Shown here: positions 20,817 through 33,111 of the stretch, in pieces | Layout: the number at the start of each line of letters is the position of its first letter | Position numbering within the stretch: position 1 is the first letter of the stretch | Origin: Patellaria atrata CBS 101060 | Lineage: Eukaryota > Ascomycota > Dothideomycetes > Patellariales > Patellariaceae | Assembly (NCBI GenBank): GCA_010093705.1 | Contig: MU006089.1 | Coordinates: 756,011-820,010 of the forward strand | Length of the DNA stretch: 64,000 nt | Reading direction: 5' to 3' | Position numbers and translations under genes: made by a program | The notes under the pieces: model-generated | Database searches by the model: none | What the model was told of the DNA's origin: nothing | What the model saw: the letters and a program-made list of their open reading frames with translations, nothing else

Positions 20817-21514
20817 TCAATATTCCTTCTCGAAGATCTTTTGGATGGGCGCAGCAGCCTGTCCAGCAATAGTCAGCAATATGTAGATAAAGAATGAAAA
20901 TCTGCGTGTAAGGCCTAGGGCAAGATTGTGCATACCTCAATGAATTTTTCCAAATCCTTATCTAGATTGGCGAGGTCGTCCTTGCGCTTATTGTTTTCTG
21001 CGATCAGACCTTGCTTCTTCTTTAAGAGACCTTGACGTTTCTCTTCCAGCGCCTGTCGCTGTGCGTGTTCGTGATTTATGCGAGCAACCATAAGAGTATT
21101 GTTATCATCATCGCTATGCTCGGGAAATTGAGCGAGAAAATCGTCAACAGGTATAAGAGGTAGTTGCTGGTATTTGTGTTCATAGGCTTCGCAAGCAGCA
21201 ATTTCACCCCGCAGATGCCTCTGTTCGTAATACAGGTTCTGAAGTTGGAGATGTAGAGTATCGATTTCTTGCCTGGCTTCGGCGGTTGCTTGCTTTGTAT
21301 TTCTCACACGAAGATTGGCGGACCGAGTAAGGCCACGAACATGAGATAGATGGGAGAAGAGTTGTTTCTGTTGGGTCGCTGCTTCCGCAGTAGCAGATGG
21401 ATTATGGATGTTGTCGAGAGTCTGTAGCAAAGAAATGCATTGATCGCGAGCGAGAGACGCAGCGTCCAACACCCCAATTAGAAAGGGGTCGACAATATGG
21501 TCTGAGTTCGCCAT
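20817..21514 (-). CDS. THOC5/FMIP-like THO complex subunit
   Basis: Likely subunit of the THO complex, which couples transcription to mRNA export. Exons 21514-20936 and 20858-20817 give 206 residues; the second exon supplies only the last 14 residues (AAAPIQKIFEKEY). The text EQRHLRGEIAACEAYEHKYQQLPLI then DDFLAQFPE is the THOC5 family signature (residues about 96-135). Most of the protein is helical coiled coil. Fungal THOC5 homologues are much shorter than the animal protein, so the length is not a truncation. The start is the only ATG upstream of the conserved region in this frame. Confidence 0.82.
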
Positions 21515-24500
21515 TGTGGTTAACTATATGCTTCGTGATGCTTTCGTGGGATAATGTTGAAGGGCGCGGAGTGCGAAATGCGCAATGTTGATGTTGAGGT
21601 TCGAAGTCGGCCATTTCGGGCGCCAAGAACGGATCTGATCACAAGTCCCCCACTGTGTTCATGGCTATAACCTAAAAGCAACAACAGTACAGTTAGTTAA
21701 CGAATTTGTACTCCGTAACCCAATGTACTTTCCGTGCATATCTTGCTTTGTACAGTACAGTATCATGAATAACAATAGAAATACGGTACGGACTTAGCTC
21801 TCGTCGTCGAAGTAAAATACATTTTCAGTTTGACGGTGGTGGATATCAATTCTAAGCTAAGTTCGATATATGCAGTACCGAATTCCGTAGAACTAAGGTA
21901 CTCAATCTAAGACCTCGTACTCAGTATAATAGTCGTAGTCGATTAGTCGACTAGAGAAACTAGTTATACCTCCTGTCTAACATCAAAGCTTGAAAGTTGT
22001 ATGTACAAACAGCTGCGGAGCAATCTTCAGCCCTTAAATCCCTTACCAAAGTCCAAAGCTTAAGTTGTCAACCGTACCTTGGTCTAATATGGTAGTCAAT
22101 AATGACTACTATTAGATCCCCTGCAGTGAACTACCCTACCTCATGGGGTGGAAGTTTCCGATCAGAGACCTTCTATTTGAGAATGCTAACGGTTCTGAGT
22201 GAGGGTCCAATTCTTGAGAATGTGTACCCCCTAATTTTCAGATATCGATGGAGTGTAGATGCAGGTTCACCGGACCCAGCGCCATAGAATTGTCCACTGC
22301 CGCGCCTCATGATGGGCTTTAGAGAACCTGAAGGCGCAGGGCAAAAGTTCTAGACCCTTTTGACGGGGCAAGAATCATATGTGTGATATGCAGCATGGTG
22401 TAAATAGTTCTATGTATGAGTCATCCGATATCCGTAATAATTGACAAGGTCATGATTGGCCTGATTGAAACGTCAGTCAAAATAGCGACGCATCTAGAGT
22501 CTGGAGGTAATCCGGTGAAACATCGGAAGGGATTGTTTTATTACCGTAAACTTTTGAAACTACAAAGTTCTAGCCGAACCTAACGGCCTGAAATTGGGTG
22601 ATCGACGCGATTATCAGGACTACCTACGCCATACAGTACAAAGTTCACTTGTTGGGAAGTCGAAATCTCGATGTAACTAGCCCACAAAGGAAGGAATTTT
22701 GCAGTATTCTTCAATCTCTCCATAAACACGAGACTAACGCCTCGATCCAACTCGAAAAATACCGATCTTGTCGCCGACCAAGGATCACATCGATAAAAGA
22801 CTAGAACTATGGCATCGCAGCTTTTGCCACTTGGTGTGATCAACCGAACGAAATAGATGATCTTTCTAATCTAACCTCATCGTAGAGCTCATCGATAAGT
22901 GCGTCGGCTCGAGGATATGGGTTGTCATGAAGGGTGATAAAGGTACATCAGCGATTCGATCCTGCATTCAATTTGGCAGACTATATCATTAATACGGCAA
23001 GAAAGAATTCAGTGGCACCCTTCTCGGGTTCGATGACTACGTCAGTGAGTACTTCCGTAGCGCGATTCAACTCTTTGTTGAATTTTTTCCGTGTCCGTGC
23101 CAGCTGATGATTGCGTTATAGATATGGTGTTGGACGACGTAACGGAATTGTAAGCTATATCGACTTGGTGAAATTTGCTCCTAACCGCCAGATTCCAGTG
23201 ATTACTCTGGTGCCCCAACCAAATTATCAAAAATACTCCTTAACGGTAACAATATTTGCATGGTAGGCGGCCTTTACAAGCGCATCCAATTGACATACTT
23301 ACTTAAAACCAGCTTATACCTGGTGGAGAGGGTCCAGGCGCGCCCAACGTTTGATCAGTTGTGACGGATGTCCAGGTTCTCTTAGGTCCTTGTTCCCTTA
23401 ATCCCCTTAAGAGGAGCACATTTAGATGCGGGATGCTTGACTCGATCTGTGATAGATATATCCCGTAAAGTCTTCATAGTTCTAGTCCGAACCGACCATG
23501 CATGTTTCATTTATATTCGGAGGGATCGTTATACTAGATAAATATGAAGCTAAGCTTCATTTGTGTTTGAAGTTCCACATATAAAACGAGTACACGCTCA
23601 GTATGTGTGTATTTAAGCGCGAATACCATATCGAGATTTTGACAGTAGTGGTAGTTCTACACCAGTTTGCTGTTATTTAAACACTCGGTTCTCCAAAATC
23701 ACAGATTGCTACCTTACGATCGCAAGGGCACACGGTGATTACCGACTGGAATCCCCTAGACCCATACGGCACAACCTCCGCGTTACCGTGCAGTCCCCCT
23801 GACCCCTTAAGGCTTTGAACGTCCGCTTTCCCCTTGGCGCGGTTCTTGAGGCTCGCCGAGTCGCCTGCATGCGGTTCGTCATTTTTGTCGCCTCCTCGAT
23901 GCGCAGCTAAACACAACTACAGTGAAGCTGAAGATCTAAAGTTGGTTACTTATACTAATAAGACTGCAAGGACTGGTACGAGTTAGAGGACCCTGATCAC
24001 CTCAAACTCTTCCTTTTTCAATGCGCAATAGGGTCGCATTCCTTACCAATACCGAAATTCTCAACGAACTTCCGACATCTGGTTCCATTCGCTCTGGAGC
24101 GCGGAAATATCAATACTGTCATCTGCAAATATGTGCTCTTGAGGTGCATATGCCAGTTACGTTTTGGATACCGTATATGCTTCCTCAAGCGCATAAATTC
24201 CTTCCTCAGAGGTGTCCACGCATACGCATCCATAGCCGATTCAACAATTTAACGCTCAAAATTAGCGATCGAGGACTAGCAATTGAAAATTTACAGTCTG
24301 AACACTAGAATTGTCTTCATTACATCTAATTTTGCTTTATCTCACACATAGTGCATTCTTCCTATTCCAAAATTTCGCGGCTCCATCTTCTATTAGTTTA
24401 TGAGAAGTTGGAGCGGCCCTATTATAACCTTTTGTATCTTCAAATTCTACCTTCTTCGTACGAACTTCTCTTTCGTGGGTCTAGTTTCGGACTTCGAAGA

Positions 24501-24862
24501 CTCGTCACTATTGTGTGAGCTTCTATAAGTGTTATTTCCATGGCCTAGGGCGCTGAAAGTTATTCCAGGAACTATTACCTTCTCGCGCTCCGGCGCACTG
24601 CAACAATTAGTGTCGGTCTTCCGTTTTCTCGTACTTGTCAAGGATATTACTTAAGTCTCTTTACCTGTCAAAGATCTTTCATTGTTCCCAGCCTGTAACG
24701 ACATTAATATCTTGGCCTTTGTATCACAATTTGGAGTACTACCATCTCTGGACATCAATTTTTTTTTTTGAAAAAAAGATTATTTTCCTGAAGTCTGGAA
24801 CGATATAGTTCCGCATTATAGACCTATTTACAAAAAGACTGCCGAACGGTCAACCGCGCTTC
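21515..24862. other. Long gene-free stretch
   Basis: About 3.3 kb between divergent genes with no supported coding region. Open frames are all below 100 codons. Minus-strand fragments between about 22,850 and 23,150 read like protein for 30-40 codons at a time (for example FITLHDNPYPRADALIDELY), but frames are interrupted and no family is recognised. No terminal repeats or transposase signatures were seen. Short palindromic and TA-rich bits occur near 21,700-21,960. Confidence 0.5.
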
Positions 24863-26637
24863 ATGAGCGAGCTTCGTGAGCGGTTAGAGTACTTAGGTCT
24901 CTCGCAATATTTTGACGCTTTCGTGGCAGAGGGGTTCGACAGCTGGGAAACTGTACTTGATATAACTGAGCCGGACCTGTAAGCTTCTTTCGTCTCCCAA
25001 TTTGCTTTGTCTGCACATAGTTCTTTCCTCGTTTAGCTTATCAGGCCAAATCGTTGAAGTGTTCTAATCTAGCTTTCTAGGGCTTCACTTGAGGTCAAAC
25101 TGGGACACCGTAGAGTAAGTTTTATATCTCATTCGCGCTAATTTATTTCAAAAAGTAAGACTAACACTCGAATAATCAGAAATTGCAACGTGCCATCCGA
25201 GAGAGCCGATCAACGTCAATTGACAGCTCATTACCTCCGACATTTTCTCGTGGTCTGAGCGGGGACGGCTCTTATCGAAGTGACGAGTCGGGCCCCGAAA
25301 CTAGGCAAAAGCGAACTGACCCTTTCGGAGCAGTTGCCAGCGGGTCAAGTACGAAACGGAGGTACAGAAGGCATCCCAAAGTGAGTTTTGAGAATCTTCC
25401 ATAGGTTGTTCTCTCTTTTGCAAAAGCCTCAATTTATCCCGGATCTAATAATAACTTTAGCCCGACGAGCACGCCCCTGAACGGCCAGCTTCTGCCTATG
25501 TGATATTCTCAAACCGTTAGTTTCTTCGCTTATGACGTTAGAAATATATTAAGACTTTTCTAGAAACCCGTGAAGAACTGAAAGGACAGGAATTATCATT
25601 TGCTGATATCGCCAAAGTCGTCGGGGAACGTTGGCAGGTCCTACCATCGGATGTTAGGGAAGTGTTTGAGAGTCAAGCAGCAGTAGCAAAAGAAAAGTAT
25701 TATCTTGAACTCGCCGAATATAAGAAAACATCACAGTATGCTCAATATCAAACATATCTGCAGGAATTCCGGGCGAAACATGCATCGAATACTTCTGGTG
25801 AGTCTGACCTCCTTGAATACATACGCAAATTGCTGACATCTAATAGACAAAAGATCTAAACTAGAGACTGAAACTAGCATTTCTACTCAAGGTAGCATGA
25901 ATGAGTTCTCCGGTAGGCCATCGAGTCGGTTGACATTTGTGGGCGGCTCAAGTGAACTTCCTGGTTTACAGGGAAGACAACAGGATTCAGCTCCTGAGGC
26001 TGGTCCATATCACTACCCTACGGCGCTCTCGGGCCAGTCTATCCCATCAGCTTCTACTAGCACTCGACAGCTACCTATGGTGAACTCGCCACAGGTACGA
26101 GAACCAGATCACTATTCGCCAATGTCCGTATCTCCATCATCATCTAATCACTATAAAGATCATGGAGATATGTCTCCTACGTTCTCAACTGGGGTTGACT
26201 CTCGGGACCGCCGGCACGAATCCATTCACTCTCAAATATTTTCGACACGTGGAGTATCAGGGACTCCTAATCCGCCCGGTTCCGGTACTATGAGTCCGTT
26301 CCTAAATGCACATGAACGGCCCCCTAGGTCAGAGCTTCCTCGATCACCACCTCAACTCGTGCGAGAGGGCACAACACTGTCTTCGGATGGGTCGTCGTAC
26401 GGCGGATTGATGCAACACGGACATCTTCTCCCTCTTCTGGACGCCCCTAAGGCACAAAGATTCCTCCCACCACTACAGAGTCTACCTCCCCCACCTCCAG
26501 ACCAGAGGCCGCCACCCCAACAATCTGATATTCGGCATGGGTCGCCTCTGGATGCGCTCCTGAGGGCGGGGCAATTGGCTCGTGATGCCGATGCTGTCGT
26601 AACTGGTCAAGAGAAGAAGGATCATGTGAAGCGATGA
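24863..26637 (+). CDS. SAM-domain plus HMG-box protein
   Basis: Putative DNA-binding chromatin or transcription factor. Exons 24863-24978, 25081-25114, 25180-25380, 25461-25515, 25564-25797 and 25847-26637 give 476 residues. Residues 1-58 form a SAM domain (LEYLGLSQYFDAFVAEGFDS...ITEPDLASLEVKLGHRRKL). Residues about 118-190 form an HMG box (ERPASAYVIFSNQTREELKG...FADIAKVVGERWQVLP...KEKYYLELAEYKK). A basic linker (TKRRYRRHPK) precedes the box. The rest is Ser/Pro-rich and disordered with polyproline near the end. SAM plus HMG is a fungal combination also seen in filamentous-ascomycete HMG proteins linked to mating and development, but this orthology is inferred. All exon phases agree. Confidence 0.85.
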
Positions 26638-27386
26638 GAACCTGCAAATAGTACTTCTACATACAAAATGAGAATGGAACCAATCTCGCGCCACTGCGTG
26701 AATTGTCTCTGATAACAAGTACTCAGGTTTTGACGACGTCTTGTCGAATCAACACCAGCGCTGAACTACGGAGGTATATTATTCATGGTTTGCAAAAAGT
26801 CATTTTCGCAACTAATCGTTAGAAAAGCGCTGAAGACCTCACCGCAGACTCGTAGGTGGTATGGCTGGGTATAAAGTCCTTCGCTGGCATATTGATCTCA
26901 GCTATCTAGACCTTTAGCACAAATGCAATTGAGCTTTGAATCGAATTGATCTATATTAGTTCCGCGCGGAGCTCTCGATTCTATCTGTTCATGTGTTGCC
27001 CTTTACAAGGCAAAAGCAAAGATGAACGCCAGTAGAAAGCGTAAACGCCGCACTCCCGAAGTGGGTGTTCTTTACCGAAATCATGAAGCCATGCCTTGGC
27101 GTCAAGTTGCACATCAGCCTCACCATACTACCTGAGCGGAGGCTGTATCTCTTACTCTTTTCATGTATACTCTATGTACGATATCATGTATCATAATGAC
27201 TTCTGTTTGAACCTGAATAAAGAGCATCTTATTTTACAGTAAAACTAGTTCCAGACTACTTAGCGTTGCTGTCGTCTTGAAGCTAACAGCACGAGTATCT
27301 TTTCAGCTCAACACCAGTTCAGTCCCCACGTCCACCCTGTGCCATGGTAATATCTTACGAGAAGGGATCTTGACTCTTTGGAAGCC
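26638..27386. other. Intergenic, with one 37-codon ORF
   Basis: Between two genes on the + strand: 3' region of the SAM-HMG gene, then the promoter of the Gln/Pro-rich gene. It contains the short ORF at 27022-27135, listed separately. Confidence 0.5.
27022..27135 (+). CDS. Possible micro-ORF, 37 residues
   Basis: ATG in the context AAAGATGAAC opens MNASRKRKRRTPEVGVLYRN and runs to a TGA at 27133-27135. The N-terminal KRKRR resembles a nuclear-localisation signal. It lies 250 bases before the next gene and could be a short protein, an uORF on that gene's leader, or chance. There is no homology evidence. Confidence 0.25.
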   Translation: MNASRKRKRRTPEVGVLYRNHEAMPWRQVAHQPHHTT

Positions 27387-30300
27387 ATGCAAGGCTACGG
27401 GAACCCGGACCAACCTGGGTACCAGCGTCCCATGAGTTTGTATGGATCTCAGCCGTCTCCGTCCTATGGAGGTAAGCTCGATACCCCGAGAGTTTTCCTC
27501 TCAGTTAACTAAAAGAATGAGTATAGCGAATACATACCAACAAAATCAAGCAACCCATCCTCCTTCAACATCGACTCCCGTATATCAACAGCAGTGGGAA
27601 GCAACTCCACCTAGCCAAACACCTACAGCATGGAACCGGCAACAACAGCAGCAGCAGCAACAGCAGCAATCGCAACCGCACCAATCGCAATCACAACAAT
27701 ACCAAAACAGCATCTCCAGTGGATATAATCCAAATGTGTATGGTCCGATAACTGGGTCCCAGCCACTAGCAAATCCAGGACCTCCTCTGCCAGTACGCGG
27801 GCTAAGCCTTCACTTTTGACTTAGATACGGATATATAGGCTGACGAATATCAATAGCCACGCGCGAGTAGTGCGACACAAGCAATCACCACGTCCTATTA
27901 TCAGAATCTACCGCAACAGCAGGGCGTCATCAACCATGATACCCCTCCCCCTCCCCCACCAGTTCCTTCGGCTTATCAAGCACAACAACAGACTTGGGGT
28001 CAGACGCAAAATATTTCGAACCACTCTACACAGCAGTCGCAAGACATGAATAATCAACTAGGACATCAGGCCAATTACCTTGTCCAGGCACCACAAACAT
28101 ATCCTGTTACTGCACTCGGAAGCTCTCAAACCTCGCAAGCTCCTGGCGGATCGTATTTTCCGTCTCCTCCTTGTCAAAATACATATGGAATGCCCCTTTC
28201 GGGAGCTTCGACAGATATCTCCTCTCCTGTAAGTCCACCAGAGACTACAAGTGCTTTTGATCCAGGGGAGTCCCACCCTGCGTATATCCCGCCATCTTTG
28301 TCTGGGCAGGGTGTAGCTGCATATTTGCCTAGCAACACTAATCCTCTTCCCGGGGTGTACGTACCTCCTCCGCCGGACATTCCAGCCTGGACGCAAGTCC
28401 AGCACGCACCATTAGCTGGACAGCAAAAAAAATTCAAATATACCAGACCCGTTATCCATTCCGTACCCCCTAGTAATCCATATCTTCCCATGAATCAAAA
28501 TGCCCAGGTTCTACAACAAAATTCTGCTCAATTCCAACCCGGAATCTCATATAATCAGCGTCCGTCCATTGAACAATATTCGCAACAGCCTAACCAGGTC
28601 ACAACTCCAAACCCTTTGCATTCTGCACCTCAGCAACCCCAAACTCCTCAATATCACCAAATCCCTCAGCAATATCAGCCCCCTCAGCAACATCAAATCT
28701 CTCACCAACTTCAAACCTCTCAACGACATCAAATCCCTCAGCACTACCAACAAACCCAGCAATATCTACAACCCCAGCAACATCAACCGCTCCAGCATGT
28801 CCCGCTTAAGCAACCGGGGGGAGTTCTTTCGAACAACCACACGTCTGCACAACAATGGATGGCGCAGACCGTCAACTCACAGTCAAGTCAACCAGAACCT
28901 TATATGCAACAAGGGGATCCGTCATACCGCCCATCTCACTTTTCTCCTGGACCTAAACCTGAAAGTTCCTGGCAAAACGAGAGTTCTCCGTCTGGGGTTC
29001 AGCAGCACTTCCAGAACACTGACGATCAAACGAGCCAGCAGACCACTGCTCCTGTTTCAGGGGCGATTCAAACATCGAACTGTCATCAGCGTTCCTCTGA
29101 CCGTACTGAGCAATCTAGGCCTGAGAGTCAAACATCGCAGTCTTTTCATGACACGCCCGTTTCACCTATTTCCCGTCGGCAGACCATGAACTTCAATCAA
29201 AACGATCCTCAAGGAATAGCAAGTACCTCCGCAAATTGGGGCGGGATTGCGCAGTCAGCAAGGCTACAAGGTAGCCCGCAGGTTAGAACTAGCACTCCTC
29301 TTTCCAAGAAGACTGCTCTGGACTCAGATAACAGTGCGGAGGTTGCTAGTGCCTCCGCCCTTGGTTTTGGCGGCCCTTCGGACTGGGAACATTTTGGACC
29401 CATCAATGATGAAGAGGACACTGCTCCTCCGTCTCCACAATATCTTGACAGCGTGGAACTACCATCACACCCATCGCCAAAACTCGATCAGGAGGCTATC
29501 CCGGCTTTAAACGCTCCTGATGATGAATGGGCCACCCCCCCTCCTCCGAAACCCCTTAACATTAATAGGCCACCTTCAGGCTTCCAACAGCGTGCTCCAA
29601 ATGATCATGGATATGCTCCTACACCTCCACCTCCGACCATGGAACAAGATACACACATGGCGCGCTTTGACATACACGAAGCTCCCACCTACACGTCTCC
29701 AGTCGAGACGAAGACTGAGAGTGAAGAGACTTGGCATTCAGGTGTGACAGTCGAGAACCTGGTTCACACTAATGAAACACCTAAAGAGATCCCTGAAGCC
29801 GTCAATGAAAAACAATATGATGTCAATAATTTCACGATAGATACTGAGACCAACGATATCAATCATGCTTTCGTTAACGCACAACATCCTCTTATTGTGA
29901 AACCTCTGGAGACAACACCCCCGCGAGAGCAAATTGCGTCTTCTGTTCAACCCGCTCAATTCCATCCTCCACAACCTCGTGATATTATTCCAGATCTTGA
30001 CCCTTGGTACGTTGGGTCGTTAAATCGCTACGTTGCTATGTTGCGCAGTGAGGCGCTGGCAGTGACCGTTGAAGAAAAAAGAAAGATCTTTACAGATTTC
30101 GTAAATGCAGAATCTCGGGTTCGTGGAATTGACTACGATGCCCAGCCTTCAAATGCAACCTCTACGGTAGAGAGAATAGAACGTCACGTTTCTCCGGCAA
30201 ACAATCAACATGAGAAAGCAGACCCAATTCTTACAGCGGCACGACCTGTTTCGCATCCTGTAAATCCCGATGCTATAGATGCGACTGCAGTTGAACGGTA

Positions 30301-32179
30301 CAGCCCAGGGGGAAGGCCCATAATATCCCATCTCCTACAGTGCATTGAACATGATGTACAGCAACTGGATGTTGCAAATCACTCCGCAAATGAAGCAGCT
30401 ATAGTACATTCGAACGATAATGATCAACCAGAGTCAGCTAAGGATAACCAAAAAATAACACATGACGACAACATTGACTACGCATACCGGAACGGGGCGG
30501 ACCGTCCAGTACAGAAGGCTCACGCCAGTAACCCTATCACTCCTACCGGCGAGACGTTCACAGGTCCCCTATACAAGCCGTACAATCACAGTGCTGTTAG
30601 TAGTAATAGTAATGATCCAGCTATCCTTACGCCGACCAGCACTGCAGAAGATTATTGCGAGAAAAGTAATCAGCAGCGAGCTCAGGTCCCTGAAAGGCCG
30701 TTATACCAACCCTATGTTCCAGGTGGTTCGGGATCTTCTTCATATACACCTACGGACCGCTTCCACTCGAAATCGTATCCATATTCGTCAAACACACCAA
30801 GGCACGAACACGGTGAGATCTTCTTAGAGCAGATAGAAGTACCCAAACCTACGAAATCTGAAGACGTTACTTCACCAACCGAAGGATCTGAAACGAGAAA
30901 TACGCCCACACCACCTGCTACTCATAGGAAAACCTCACTCCAAGAACTTACGGCCCTTCTATCACAGATAGAGGTAAATAACACGTCTGAATATGAGCCA
31001 CTGAAAGGAATCCAAGAGGTCTCCACCCAGTTCACCTCAGATTTTAGCTACATCGAAACTCTCTTCCGTGATTGGGATAGGTCAGCTGGTACATTGCGAT
31101 CTCATCTCGAGCACGAGCGCAGATTGCGCCAACAAAAATCGGAGGAACAAAACGACGCTTTGTTTAATGGCAACGAAATCGGATATGGCGATATTGCTGC
31201 TCTTGAAGAGGAGTTCAAAGCTGCAGAACAGAAGAAAAAGGCTCAAGAGGGCAGGGATGAATATCAGACTTATGTGGAGGATGTCTTCTCCTCAATATAC
31301 GATAGATTGCAGACAGAGATCCGTCAACTAATGGAATTATTCGTGGAGACTAAGGGTCTGTTACGACAAGGTGTGGCAGGAAAAGTCGCTTTGGATGAGA
31401 CCACTGCACATGAGCGACCCAACATTACTAGGGCCATGGAAGTGCTGTTGACGATCAATGCCAAGGTTGAAGACAGACATGAGAAAGTATTCCAGACCGT
31501 TGTCGAACGTGATAGAAGATATAAACGTACGGAAGTCCAGCCGTTGTACATGGCTGGCGATATCAAGAAGATGAAAAGCGTAGAGAGACAGTTCGAGGAT
31601 GCCGAGAAGATGGCCGTCGTCAACGCGGCCATGGAAAGAGACGGCCGCGCACAATCGTTGATGGACATCATAGATGAGTCAACAGTCAGAGGTGTGGGTG
31701 AAAATCAAGAGTTCATCGACCAGATCATGACCGCTCTTAGAGACTTGCATGACGCTCATCCTGACGAAGAAGGGAAAGATAAAGAAGAGAAATTGGCTAT
31801 TCTTACAAAAGCAAGGAATGTCCTCGAGGTGCTTGCAAAAAGCTCGGAAATCATGATTAGAAATTTCCACACGGTTGAGGCGGAATTGAATGGAGCTGAC
31901 TACGAAGTCCAGGTCGCAAAAGCGAGAGCAGAGGGAGCAGAGCAACCAACTTTTAAAGCTCTCGCGGAAGAGAAAGGAAAGGAAGATATGAAACTGAAAG
32001 CTGAACTAGAGAGGAGAATCGAAGTGGTCAATCAAGACCTAAGAGAGGCTGAACAGCTGATTGAACGGTTAAGACTTGCCCACGGTAAGGACAGCAGTAA
32101 GAATCCCGAAGAAGCGGAGAAGGAGAGGAGGATGAAGGCAGCTCTAGAAGAGGCAAAGAGGAGGAATGGGGAGGTGTGA
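27387..32179 (+). CDS. Large Gln/Pro-rich protein with C-terminal coiled coil
   Basis: Exons 27387-27471, 27527-27792 and 27857-32179 encode 1557 residues. The first 330 or so are Gln/Pro/Tyr-rich, with a CAG-encoded polyglutamine run near residue 75 and PPPPPPVP near residue 155; heptad-like QPPQQHQ and QTSQRHQ repeats follow around residues 370-430. The middle is Ser/Thr/Pro-rich and probably disordered. A conserved-looking patch at about residue 830 reads LDPWYVGSLNRYVAMLRSEA. From about residue 1140 to the end the protein is acidic/basic coiled coil (SLQELTALLSQIE, ...EELERR, ...EAEQLIERLRL). The layout recalls endocytic or actin-patch scaffolds, but I do not recognise the family. All three exon phases agree. 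Confidence 0.8.
27640..27690 (+). repeat. CAG/CAA polyglutamine tract
   Basis: A run of CAACAGCAGCAG-type codons inside exon 2 of the Gln/Pro-rich gene encodes about ten consecutive Gln. It is likely length-polymorphic between strains. Confidence 0.8.
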
Positions 32180-33074
32180 GTCGTAACATATGACAGGCTG
32201 AAGTCATGGATCTAGTATAATATTAGTCATATATGAGCTTTGACACGTAAATTTTCTCAATCTAATCCTAATCTTATGTTCTATCTGATCCAGACTGGAT
32301 CCAGACTGTTGCTCTTGAAATTTGTGTACCTCCATACGGAGTGCAGAAGCAAAAATTTCTTAAGAACGGCAAGAATTTTTTGGTCTTTTGCTTACTCGTT
32401 AGTAGAGAAGCAATTAATACGACTATTCAAGATCTGCACGAAAGATGTCAGATCCATGTGCGATATGACTTTTTGGAAATAAAATTCACTGAGACTCCCG
32501 AGAGACGTGACTGCGTCGATGCACGGGCCATCTGAAATTTTGGCATAAATGCAAGGAATTTTTTGCTTTATTGCGTAATAGCTCGTAAGGAAGTAATTAC
32601 GAATATCCTCTATGATCTAGATAAAGAATCTTGAAGATTGATGTGCAATATGAATTTTTTTACATGAAGTTCAGTTTTCTCTTAACGAGATGAGATGGAA
32701 AACAGTAGAGATGTGTTTCATGTGAAGTCGCGTCCACGCACGGGCCATATCCATGTTCTTACTCGTAGCACAAGGTCTTTACGTAGAACAAAGATTTTCT
32801 CTGGTTTCTCGCTTAATAATTATAAAAGGAGTAATTCATGCGGTTCTCCGAGTTCTTGATCAGAAATCTCGAAGATTCATGTGCGATATCGACTTTTGGA
32901 TGAGAAGTCCACTTTCACTTCACGTGCACCAAAGTCGCGTCGAGGGCTCCTGATCTTACACTTGGCGGTTTGAGCGGAGCGGATATCTTGGCGGTTTTTA
33001 GTTTCGTGAAATGACGCTTACTATTTGAACTATTTTATGAAGTACGCCGTATGTGACTTATTTCATTGGCAAAC
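32180..33074. other. Intergenic, mostly a repeat array
   Basis: Between the Gln/Pro-rich gene and ATP11. About two thirds of it is the three-unit tandem repeat listed separately; the last 120 bases carry three short upstream ATGs of ATP11. Confidence 0.6.
32330..32955 (+). repeat. Three diverged tandem repeat units, ~200 bases each
   Basis: Three units in the same orientation share blocks in the same order: GAAG(A/G)T..ATGTGCGATAT with TTTTTGGA, an AAGT-CACTTT block, GTCGCGTC-GCACGGGCCAT, and TTTTGCTT-GTAATTA. The ATGTGCRATA block recurs at 32456, 32640 and 32879. Units are clearly diverged, so the array is not recent. A fourth copy lies at 14,238-14,430. No ORF, terminal inverted repeat, target-site duplication or poly-A end was found. 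Confidence 0.65.
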
Positions 33075-33111
33075 ATGGCGCATCTCAGCAGATCAGTACT
33101 TCGAGAGCTAA
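33037..33111 (+). promoter_or_regulatory. Upstream ORF overlapping the ATP11 start
   Basis: An ATG at 33037 opens 24 codons in another frame and ends with TAA at 33109-33111, past the ATP11 start at 33075. Two further short frames lie beside it: ATG at 33011 (5 codons) and an ATG-TGA start-stop at 33051-33056. If they are on the mRNA they should reduce ATP11 translation. Confidence 0.35.

Noticed and set aside
21515-24862. Transposon or retroelement in the long gene-free stretch
   Set aside because: No terminal repeats, transposase or polymerase signature was seen on either strand.
28500-29189. 229-codon + strand frame inside the Gln/Pro-rich gene
   Set aside because: Alternative frame of repetitive Gln/Pro codons; the main frame is open for 1377 codons there.
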